From NCBI GenBank assembly GCA_900757285.1, contig CAAENI010000047.1, positions 1 to 9,660 of the forward strand: a stretch of 9,660 bases of DNA. The letters run 5' to 3'. Numbering within the stretch: position 1 is the first letter of the stretch; each line of letters begins with the position of its first letter. Positions 5,142-9,660 of this stretch are shown here, piece after piece. This DNA comes from an uncultured Collinsella sp. Lineage in GTDB: Bacteria; Actinomycetota; Coriobacteriia; Coriobacteriales; Coriobacteriaceae. Below the pieces are notes generated by a model, which did no database searches, was not told the DNA's origin, and worked only from the letters and a program-made list of their open reading frames with translations. The position numbers were made by a program, and so were the translations under genes.

Positions 5142-5849
5142 TTACTCAGCCAGGAAGTCGCGCTGGATAGCGGGATCGACCTTGACGCCAGGGCCCATGG
5201 TGGAAGACACGGAGATGGACTTGACGTACTTGCCCTTAGCAGAAGAGGGCTTGACGCGCAGGATCTCGGTGTACAGGGCAGCGTAGTTCTCAACGAGCTG
5301 CTGCTCAGAGAAGGACTTCTTGCCCAGGGGCACGTGGCAGATACCGTAGCGGTCGGCGCGGTACTCAACGCGGCCAGCCTTGAGCTCGGAGACCATCTTG
5401 GCGACGTCCATGGTCACGGTGCCGAGCTTGGGGTTCGGCATGAGGCCACGGGGACCAAGGATCTTACCGATGCGGCCAACCTTGGCCATCATGTTCGGCG
5501 TAGCGATAGCGGCGTCGAAGTTGATCTCGCCCTTCTGGATCTGGGCAACGAGCTCGTCGGAACCGATGATGTCGGCGCCGGCAGCCTCGGCCTCGCGGGC
5601 CTTCTCGCCCTCGGCGAAGACGGCAACACGAACGGTCTTGCCGGTGCCGTGGGGCAGGGAAATGGAACCACGGATGTTCTGGTCAGCCTTACGAGTATCG
5701 ATGCCCAGACGGAAGTGGGCCTCGACGGTCTCGTCGAACTTGGCGGTGTCGAGCTCCTTGATGAGCTTGGCAGCCTGAAGGGGGGTGTAGAGCGTGGCGC
5801 GGTCGATCTTCTCGGCAGCGGCGTTATAGCTCTTACCATGCTTAGCCAT
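5142..5849 (-). CDS. rplA: 50S ribosomal protein L1, 235 aa
   Basis: L1 forms the mobile stalk of the large subunit that helps move tRNA out of the E site, and commonly represses its own mRNA. The sequence starts M-A-K-H-G-K-S-Y and has the family core: F-D-E-T-V-E-A-H-F-R-L-G-I-D near residue 40, the segment V-A-V-F-A-E-G-E-K-A-R-E-A, and G-K-I-L-G-P-R-G-L-M-P-N-P-K-L-G-T-V-T (the L1 signature), then Y-R-A-D-R-Y-G-I-C-H. Length is normal. An ATG two codons upstream (5855) is only 2 bases after AGGAGG, whereas the ATG at 5849 is 8 bases after it and gives the usual N-terminus, so 5849 is preferred. It follows rplK, as in most bacteria. Confidence 0.97.
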   Translation of the reverse strand: MAKHGKSYNAAAEKIDRATLYTPLQAAKLIKELDTAKFDETVEAHFRLGIDTRKADQNIRGSISLPHGTGKTVRVAVFAEGEKAREAEAAGADIIGSDELVAQIQKGEINFDAAIATPNMMAKVGRIGKILGPRGLMPNPKLGTVTMDVAKMVSELKAGRVEYRADRYGICHVPLGKKSFSEQQLVENYAALYTEILRVKPSSAKGKYVKSISVSSTMGPGVKVDPAIQRDFLAE

Positions 5850-5862
5850 GTGCATTACCTCC

Positions 5863-5892
5863 TGTGGTTAAACGGGCGTGAGCCCTCCCACA
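5863..5892 (-). promoter_or_regulatory. L1-binding-like regulatory hairpin before rplA
   Basis: On the - strand TGTGG and CCACA form an outer stem and GGGC/GCCC an inner stem with a TCAC loop, separated by an asymmetric internal loop (GA on one side, GTTTAA on the other). The GTGGGAGGGC part resembles the L1 site in 23S rRNA (E. coli GGTGGGAGGC). The last stem bases run into AGGAGGT, the rplA ribosome site, so L1 bound here could block translation. This fits known L1 feedback control; the assignment is by structure and position. Confidence 0.7.
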
Positions 5893-5899
5893 TCGTATC

Positions 5900-5948
5900 G
5901 TGTGCCCTATTGCACACATATAACGGGCGCCCCGTTCGGAGCACCCGT
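5900..5948 (-). promoter_or_regulatory. Two further hairpins in the rplK-rplA spacer
   Basis: GTGTGC/GCACAC (5900-5917) forms a perfect 6-bp stem. ACGGGTGCTCCG pairs with CGGGGCGCCCGT (5923-5948) over almost its whole length, with two G-U pairs. Neither is followed by a T-run, so they are more likely RNA processing or stabilising elements than terminators. Together with the L1-like hairpin they fill the 117-base gap between the two genes. Confidence 0.5.
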
Positions 5949-5966
5949 CATTACCTAAAGAAATCG

Positions 5967-6395
5967 CTACTCAGCGATGGTGACGCCCATGGAACGGGCG
6001 GTACCGGCGATGATCTTCTTGGCGGCGTCAATGTCGTTGGCATTGAGGTCCGGCATCTTGATCTCGGCGATCTTGGTGAGCTGCTCCTGGGAGAGCTGAC
6101 CAACCTTGTCGGCCTGGGGCTTAGCGGAACCAGACTTGAGGTTCAGCTCCTTCTTGATGAGGTGAGCCGCCGGCGGGGTCTTGGTGATGAAGGAGAAGGA
6201 CTTATCCTCGTAGACAGAGATCTCAACGGGGATGATGTCGCCCTTCTTGTCCTGCGTCTCGGCGTTAAAGGCCTGGCAGAACTGCATGATGTTCACGCCA
6301 GCAGCGCCCAGGGCGGGGCCGACGGGAGGAGCGGGGTTTGCTGCACCAGCAGGAATCTGGAGCTTAATGACGTTGGCAACCTTCTTCTCAGCCAT
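5967..6395 (-). CDS. rplK: 50S ribosomal protein L11, 142 aa
   Basis: L11 binds the GTPase-associated centre of 23S rRNA together with the L10/L12 stalk and is needed for RelA activation. The N-terminal domain shows I-K-L-Q-I-P-A-G-A-A-N-P-A-P-P-V-G-P-A-L-G, with the paired prolines of the flexible linker and thiostrepton region, then G-V-N-I-M-Q-F-C-Q-A-F-N. The C-terminal RNA-binding part has K-T-P-P-A-A-H-L-I-K-K and I-I-A-G-T-A-R-S-M-G-V. The ATG at 6395 (M-A-E-K-K) is 6 bases after AAAGGA; an ATG two codons upstream abuts that site directly and is unlikely. Length is the standard 142 residues. It is followed by rplA and preceded by nusG. Confidence 0.97.
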   Translation of the reverse strand: MAEKKVANVIKLQIPAGAANPAPPVGPALGAAGVNIMQFCQAFNAETQDKKGDIIPVEISVYEDKSFSFITKTPPAAHLIKKELNLKSGSAKPQADKVGQLSQEQLTKIAEIKMPDLNANDIDAAKKIIAGTARSMGVTIAE

Positions 6396-6515
6396 GGTCA
6401 TTCCTTTCGAATCACGAGTGTGAAGTACTTGCTATATCGTAAGCACGCACGTGTTAGAAGCACTCCTGAGATGAGCAGTCACAGAAGAAGCACGCTCGCG
6501 CGAACGGACGAAAAC
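6396..6515. other. nusG-rplK spacer
   Basis: These 120 bases hold the rplK ribosome site and some weak inverted repeats but no T-run terminator and no convincing promoter. I expect read-through from nusG into rplK, though an internal promoter cannot be excluded. Confidence 0.4.
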
Positions 6516-7052
6516 TTAAGCGATGACAGCGACCTGATTAAAGTCGAGCTCGACCGGCGTCTCGCGGCCAAAGATCATCAGCGTGACCTTGAGCTTGCCA
6601 GCCTCGGTGTTAACCTCGGAGACCTTGCCATCAAAGTCGGTAAGCGGGCCATCGGTGACGCGGACGGACGTGCCGACCTGAATATCAACCGAGGTGCGCT
6701 TGGGCGAATCGCCCTTACCGGGACGACGAGTCATCTTGTTGTACTCGTCGCGGGAAAGCGGAGCGGGCTTGCCGTTGCCGCCCAGGAAACCGGTGACGCC
6801 AGGCGTGTTACGAACGCACGTCCAAGCATCGTCATCCATCTCCATGCGGACCAGGACATAACCCGGGAAGATCTTGGAATCCTTGGTCTCACGCTTGCCA
6901 CCCTCTTTAATCTCGGTGACGCGCTCCATAGGAATCTCGATATCAAAGATACGGTCCTGCATGCCCATAGTCTCGATGCGATGCTCGAGATCGGACTTAA
7001 CGCGGTTCTCGTATCCAGAGTAAGTGTGAACGACGTACCAACGCTTAGACAT
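6516..7052 (-). CDS. nusG: Transcription elongation/antitermination factor NusG, 178 aa
   Basis: NusG binds the clamp of RNA polymerase, affects pausing and Rho termination, and links polymerase to the ribosome through S10. The NGN domain (about 1-110) opens with K-R-W-Y-V-V-H-T-Y-S-G-Y-E and contains F-P-G-Y-V-L-V-R-M-E-M-D-D-D-A-W and N-T-P-G-V-T-G-F-L-G. The KOW domain (about 126-175) has G-T-S-V-R-V-T-D-G-P-L-T-D-F-D-G-K-V and F-G-R-E-T-P-V-E-L. Its ATG lies 3 bases after the secE stop, with GAGGGG inside the end of secE as ribosome site, so the two are tightly coupled. Length and domains are normal; no insert domain like that found in some actinobacteria is seen. Confidence 0.97.
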   Translation of the reverse strand: MSKRWYVVHTYSGYENRVKSDLEHRIETMGMQDRIFDIEIPMERVTEIKEGGKRETKDSKIFPGYVLVRMEMDDDAWTCVRNTPGVTGFLGGNGKPAPLSRDEYNKMTRRPGKGDSPKRTSVDIQVGTSVRVTDGPLTDFDGKVSEVNTEAGKLKVTLMIFGRETPVELDFNQVAVIA

Positions 7053-7055
7053 GGT

Positions 7056-7394
7056 TTAGCCCCTCAATCCGGAGAACAGAGCAAGAGCCTCGCCAAAGCC
7101 AGCATCGAGCAGAGCGATGACGACGCCGACGACGACCAGAGAAGCGCAAACGACGACCGAGTAGTTCACGAGCTCCTTCTTATCAGGCCACGTGACACGC
7201 TTCATCTCGGACTTGACCGAAGCGAAATACTTCTTGGTGCGGGCGAAGAAACCAGGCTTCTCGTTCTTCTTAGACTTCGCAGCCTTCTCGCTCTTCTTGG
7301 CAACGGCCTTCTTGGCCTCAACCTTGGAGTTGGCGGCAGCGTTGTTGGCAGGCGCCTGCTGCTGTGCCTTCTTCTTGTTCTTCTTGTTGGCCAT
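7056..7394 (-). CDS. secE: Preprotein translocase subunit SecE, 112 aa
   Basis: SecE clamps the two halves of the SecY channel. This is the short, single-helix type found in most Gram-positives: a long Lys/Ala-rich cytoplasmic start (1-50), the conserved amphipathic segment V-K-S-E-M-K-R-V-T-W-P-D-K-K-E-L (60-75) and one membrane helix at about 78-97. The N-terminal Lys/Ala extension makes it longer than the minimal 60-residue forms. GGAGGT lies 7 bases before the ATG. It sits directly upstream of nusG, as in nearly all bacteria, and downstream of tRNA-Trp. Confidence 0.95.
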   Translation of the reverse strand: MANKKNKKKAQQQAPANNAAANSKVEAKKAVAKKSEKAAKSKKNEKPGFFARTKKYFASVKSEMKRVTWPDKKELVNYSVVVCASLVVVGVVIALLDAGFGEALALFSGLRG

Positions 7395-7433
7395 TTGGGT
7401 TACCTCCGCGCAATGCGCTTATACATGAGTAAA

Positions 7434-7461
7434 CCGTAAGCCCCCAATTGGGAGCTTACGG
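7434..7461 (-). other. Hairpin between tRNA-Trp and secE
   Basis: CCGTAAGCTCCCAA and TTGGGGGCTTACGG are fully complementary on the - strand apart from one G-U, giving a 12-14-bp stem with a minimal loop. GGTTTAC follows, without a real T-run. It starts 9 bases after the CCA end of tRNA-Trp, so it may be a tRNA 3'-processing signal or a leaky attenuator that lowers secE-nusG expression relative to rpmG. Confidence 0.55.
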
Positions 7462-7470
7462 AATAATGAC

Positions 7471-7546
7471 TGGCACGCCAGGAAGGACTCGAACCCTCAA
7501 CACTCGGTTTTGGAGACCGATGCTCTACCAATTGAACTACTGGCGT
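7471..7546 (-). tRNA. trnW: tRNA-Trp (anticodon CCA)
   Basis: Full cloverleaf on the - strand. The acceptor arms ACGCCAG/CTGGCGT pair perfectly and are followed by G and an encoded CCA. The D arm is TAGTTCAATTGGTAGAGCA, and CGGTCTCCAAAACCG gives anticodon CCA. The T arm has GGTTCGAGTCC. It lies 13 bases after rpmG and before secE, the usual place of this tRNA in many bacteria. Confidence 0.97.
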
Positions 7547-7559
7547 ATGTGACTAGAGA

Positions 7560-7709
7560 CTAGCGAGTCTCTTTGTGCAGCGTGTGGTGACGGCACCAGG
7601 GGCAATACTTCTTGATCTCCATACGATCAGGCATGGTCGACTTGTTCTTGGTGGTCGTATAGTTGCGGCGCTTGCACTCAGTGCACGCAAGAGTAACTAG
7701 AGTACGCAT
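7560..7709 (-). CDS. rpmG: 50S ribosomal protein L33, 49 aa
   Basis: Small basic protein of the large subunit. The sequence M-R-T-L-V-T-L-A-C-T-E-C-K-R-R-N-Y-T-T-T-K-N-K is the standard L33 start, followed by K-K-Y-C-P-W-C-R-H-H-T-L-H-K-E-T-R. The two C-x-x-C pairs mark the zinc-binding (C+) form; the paralogous zinc-free form, used in some bacteria under zinc limitation, is not seen here. The ATG at 7709 has AAAGG about 10 bases upstream. It is the first gene after the promoter at 7755-7784 and lies just before tRNA-Trp and secE. Confidence 0.96.
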   Translation of the reverse strand: MRTLVTLACTECKRRNYTTTKNKSTMPDRMEIKKYCPWCRHHTLHKETR

Positions 7710-7754
7710 GTATCCTGAACCTTTCATTTCCGCCCCGTACGGGCACGAGTTGTT

Positions 7755-7797
7755 ACTTTATCAGCTCCACGTAAGTGCTGTCAATGAAAACCTCGAG
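7755..7797 (-). promoter_or_regulatory. Promoter of the rpmG-tRNA-Trp-secE-nusG-rplKA unit
   Basis: TTGACA (7779-7784) is a perfect -35 box and TAAAGT (7755-7760) a fair -10 box, 18 bases apart. The 21 bases covering the -35 region and upstream (7777-7797, CTCGAGGTTTTCATTGACAG and one more base) match the tuf-cluster promoter at 19 of 21 positions. Confidence 0.8.
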
Positions 7798-7925
7798 TCA
7801 ATTGGTTCTCGGTGGATCCATTCATATTTGGAACACATCAATGAAGCCATCGAGATCTAATCAATCCCTCGCGCTTGGCTTATGGGCGAGCTAAGCGCAA
7901 TCGGCAGGGAATAAGCCCCGCGTAG
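7798..7925. other. tuf-rpmG spacer with an inverted repeat
   Basis: No gene is seen. GCGCTTGGCT (7871-7880) and AGCTAAGCGC (7889-7898) form a 9-bp stem with one mismatch, and TCCCT/AGGGA lies outside it. There is no T-run, so this is not an evident terminator. It could be a second RNA end-stabilising structure downstream of the tuf terminator or a chance inverted repeat. Confidence 0.35.
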
Positions 7926-7959
7926 AAAAGAACCCGGCACCCTATAAGTGCCGGGTTCT
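7926..7959 (-). terminator. tuf terminator
   Basis: GAACCCGGCAC and GTGCCGGGTTC (7930-7940 and 7948-7958) form a perfect 11-bp G+C-rich stem with a 7-base loop, followed on the - strand by TTTT. It lies 28 bases after the tuf stop and separates the tRNA-tuf unit from rpmG. Confidence 0.9.
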
Positions 7960-7986
7960 CTAAGTCAGCTATATCAAAGAGCTTAT

Positions 7987-9177
7987 TTACTCAATGATCG
8001 TGGAGACGATGCCCGAACCGACGGTGTGGCCACCCTCGCGGATAGCGAAGCGCAGGCCCTCCTCCATGGCGATCGGGTGGATGAGGTCGCCCTCGATGGT
8101 GATGTGGTCACCAGGCATAGCCATCTCGGTGCCCTCGGGGAGCTTGACCGTACCGGTAACGTCGGTGGTACGGAAGTAGAACTGAGGACGATAACCATCG
8201 AAGAACGGGGTGTGACGGCCGCCCTCCTCCTTGGTCAGAACGTAAATCTCACCGGTGAACTTGGTGTGCGGGGTAACCGAACCGGGCTTGCAGAGAACCT
8301 GGCCGCGCTCGATGTCCTCGCGCTTGATGCCGCGGAGCAGCAGACCGACGTTGTCGCCAGCCTCGCAGAAGTCCATGGACTTACGGAACATCTCGATACC
8401 GGTAACGACGGTGTTCTGGGTATCCTTGATGCCGACGATCTCGACGGGCTCGTTGAGCTTAAGCTCACCGCGCTCGACACGGCCGGTAGCAACGGTACCA
8501 CGGCCGGAGATGGTCATAACGTCCTCAACAGCCATCAGGAACGGAAGGTCGTTGTTACGAGCAGGCGTCGGGATGTACTCGTCGACAGCGTTCATGAGCT
8601 CGCGAATGGCGTCCATCCACTTGGCGTCGCCCTCGAGAGCGCCCAGAGCGGAACCACGGATGACGGGGATGTCGTCGCCGGGGAAATCGTACTCGGAGAG
8701 GAGCTCACGGGTCTCCATCTCGACGAGGTCGATGAGCTCGTCATCGTCGACCATGTCGCACTTGTTCAGGAAGACGACGATGTAGGGAACGCCGACCTGA
8801 CGGGCGAGCAGGATGTGCTCGCGGGTCTGAGCCATGGGGCCGTCGGTAGCGGCGATGACCAGGATAGCGCCGTCCATCTGAGCAGCACCGGAGATCATGT
8901 TCTTGACGTAGTCAGCGTGGCCCGGGCAGTCAACGTGAGCGTAGTGACGGGCAGCGGTCTCGTACTCGACGTGGGAGACGGAGATCGTAATGCCGCGCTC
9001 GCGCTCCTCGGGAGCCTTGTCGATGTTCTCGAACGCAGTGAAGTCAGCCTTGCAGCCCTCGGTCTCAGAGAGAACCTTGGTGATGGCGGCGGTCAGCGTG
9101 GTCTTGCCGTGGTCGACGTGACCAATGGTGCCGATGTTAACATGCGGCTTAGTGCGCTCAAACTTCTCTTTGGCCAT
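7987..9177 (-). CDS. tuf: Elongation factor Tu, 396 aa
   Basis: EF-Tu is the GTPase that brings aminoacyl-tRNA to the ribosome. Domain 1 (about 1-205) has the P-loop G-H-V-D-H-G-K-T (19-26), switch I R-G-I-T-I (61-65) with its Thr, D-C-P-G-H (83-87) with the catalytic His, and N-K-C-D (138-141). Domain 2 begins near F-L-M-A-V-E-D-V and includes G-R-G-T-V-A-T-G-R-V, and domain 3 ends with I-R-E-G-G-H-T-V-G-S-G-I-V-S. All motifs are complete. AGGAGGG lies 4 bases before the ATG. The gene follows tRNA-Tyr, -Thr and -Met on the same strand, a tRNA-tuf arrangement common in bacteria, so the transcript probably needs tRNA processing to release the tuf mRNA. No fusA is nearby. Confidence 0.98.
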   Translation of the reverse strand: MAKEKFERTKPHVNIGTIGHVDHGKTTLTAAITKVLSETEGCKADFTAFENIDKAPEERERGITISVSHVEYETAARHYAHVDCPGHADYVKNMISGAAQMDGAILVIAATDGPMAQTREHILLARQVGVPYIVVFLNKCDMVDDDELIDLVEMETRELLSEYDFPGDDIPVIRGSALGALEGDAKWMDAIRELMNAVDEYIPTPARNNDLPFLMAVEDVMTISGRGTVATGRVERGELKLNEPVEIVGIKDTQNTVVTGIEMFRKSMDFCEAGDNVGLLLRGIKREDIERGQVLCKPGSVTPHTKFTGEIYVLTKEEGGRHTPFFDGYRPQFYFRTTDVTGTVKLPEGTEMAMPGDHITIEGDLIHPIAMEEGLRFAIREGGHTVGSGIVSTIIE

Positions 9178-9199
9178 AAAGCCCTCCTCTTAACAGGTC

Positions 9200-9262
9200 G
9201 TCCCCGGACGGGACTTTGCCTTTATACCATAGTGGCCTCTCAACATACTATTGAGAAGCCAC
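9200..9262 (-). promoter_or_regulatory. Leader structures between tRNA-Met and tuf
   Basis: GTGGCTTCTCAA and TTGAGAGGCCAC (9232-9262) form a 12-bp stem with one G-U and a 7-base loop, starting 12 bases after the tRNA-Met CCA end. A smaller GTCCC/GGGAC stem (about 9200-9215) follows, just before the tuf ribosome site. Neither is followed by a T-run. They may stabilise the 5' end of the tuf mRNA after tRNA removal or tune its translation. Confidence 0.5.
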
Positions 9263-9273
9263 CGTGTTACCTA

Positions 9274-9350
9274 TGGTAGCGGTGACTGGATTCGAACCAG
9301 TGACGCCACGGGTATGAACCGTGTGCTCTAACCAACTGAGCTACACCGCC
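9274..9350 (-). tRNA. trnM: tRNA-Met, elongator (anticodon CAT)
   Basis: Acceptor GGCGGTG pairs with CACCGCT, with G-U at the first pair, followed by A and an encoded CCA. CACGGTTCATACCCGTG gives anticodon CAT. The D arm and T arm (GGTTCGAATCC) are regular. The first acceptor pair is not the unpaired C1-A72 of bacterial initiator tRNA, so this is an elongator; a tRNA-Ile with lysidine-modified CAT is possible but less likely. Confidence 0.9.
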
Positions 9351-9353
9351 GGA

Positions 9354-9429
9354 TGGAGCCTGCAACCAGACTTGAACTGGTGACCTCTTCGTTACCAACG
9401 AAGTGCTCTACCGACTGAGCTATACAGGC
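9354..9429 (-). tRNA. trnT: tRNA-Thr (anticodon GGT)
   Basis: Acceptor GCCTGTA pairs with TGCAGGC (one G-U), with discriminator T and an encoded CCA. CTTCGTTGGTAACGAAG gives anticodon GGT. The T arm reads GGTTCAAGTCT in a shifted but pairable form (CCAG/CTGG). It is separated from tRNA-Met by only 3 bases, so both come from one precursor. Confidence 0.95.
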
Positions 9430-9439
9430 ACTTGACGGG

Positions 9440-9521
9440 TGGGAGCTATAGGATTCGAACCTATGTAGGCAGAGCCAACGGGTTTACAGCCCGTCCCCAT
9501 TAACCACTCGGGCAAACTCCC
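9440..9521 (-). tRNA. trnY: tRNA-Tyr (anticodon GTA), CCA not encoded
   Basis: Acceptor GGGAGTT pairs with AGCTCCC (one G-U), with discriminator A. ACGGGCTGTAAACCCGT gives anticodon GTA. A long variable arm (TGGCTCTGCCTA region) is present, as expected for bacterial tRNA-Tyr. The three bases after the discriminator are CCC instead of CCA, unlike the other three tRNAs of the window, so the end must be made by trimming and CCA addition. Confidence 0.95.
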
Positions 9522-9583
9522 AATCGTTCAAGTATCCGCAGGTTCTTTGGTCTTTTGGACCGCCGCCCCCGCGAACGAAAAAG

Positions 9584-9626
9584 ATAATACGATGCAACCT
9601 TGGGGGCTGTCAACGAAAACCTCTAG
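9584..9626 (-). promoter_or_regulatory. Promoter of the tRNA-Tyr-Thr-Met-tuf unit
   Basis: TTGACA (9608-9613) and TATTAT (9584-9589) are near-consensus boxes 18 bases apart, about 60 bases upstream of tRNA-Tyr. The block 9606-9626 is shared with the rpmG promoter (19 of 21). An inverted repeat TAGATAC/GTATCTA (9624-9649) lies directly upstream; it may belong to the end of the preceding gene outside the window. Confidence 0.85.
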
Positions 9627-9660
9627 ATACACGGTGCCGGGCGTATCTATATACCTTTGA

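Noticed and set aside
5334..7439. A 701-codon open frame on the + strand
   Set aside because: It is antisense to rplA, rplK, nusG and secE, all with clear family motifs and ribosome sites. Codon bias of G+C-rich genes keeps the opposite frame open; its low-complexity Leu/Gly/Asp content is typical of such shadows.
7948..9279. A 443-codon open frame on the + strand
   Set aside because: It is antisense to the whole of tuf and includes the terminator; no ribosome site or family similarity.

Overview
The window most resembles an intestinal actinobacterium of the class Coriobacteriia, with Collinsella or a close relative as best guess. This is inferred from the high G+C coding style, the conserved tRNA-tuf-rpmG-tRNA-Trp-secE-nusG-rplK-rplA block, the strong AGGAGG ribosome sites, and intergenic hairpins carrying a GGGGACAGGCACC-type core. 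No database search was possible, so the genus is a judgement.

Layout. (1) Bases 1-1280, + strand: the 3' end of a BMP/PnrA-type substrate-binding protein gene, overlapping by 4 bp a metallophosphoesterase gene. (2) Bases 1281-1512: a REP-like hairpin (copy A) and a rho-independent terminator. (3) Bases 1513-3184, + strand: an ECF-type sigma factor overlapping by 20 bp a single-pass membrane DUF4179-type protein, its likely anti-sigma partner. (4) Bases 3185-3535: hairpin copy B and two 80-bp-spaced palindromes. (5) Bases 3536-4986, - strand: a wrecked leucine-biosynthesis locus. A promoter, a leucine-rich leader peptide and an attenuator terminator still look intact. They lead into a leuA remnant whose start codon is ATA, whose catalytic Arg is Cys and which carries an in-frame TGA. 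That remnant is joined out of frame to the C-terminal 60% of leuB; the rest of leuA, the start of leuB and anything between (leuC and leuD would be expected) are gone. (6) Bases 5012-5105: hairpin copy C and the terminator of the ribosomal operon. (7) Bases 5142-9613, - strand: the translation/transcription block. A strong promoter at 9584-9613 drives tRNA-Tyr, tRNA-Thr, tRNA-Met and tuf, which ends at a strong terminator. A second strong promoter, with a nearly identical upstream half, drives rpmG, tRNA-Trp, secE, nusG, rplK and rplA. An L1-binding-like hairpin sits in front of rplA.

How it fits together. Regions 6-7 are core growth machinery: EF-Tu and three tRNAs, ribosomal proteins L33, L11 and L1, the SecE translocon subunit and NusG. 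The two promoters share a 21-bp upstream/-35 block, suggesting co-regulation with growth rate. The leu locus looks like recent decay of an amino-acid pathway, consistent with leucine auxotrophy unless a second copy exists. The sigma/anti-sigma pair sits between two 60-bp direct repeats differing at 3 bases, so it could be lost or duplicated by recombination.
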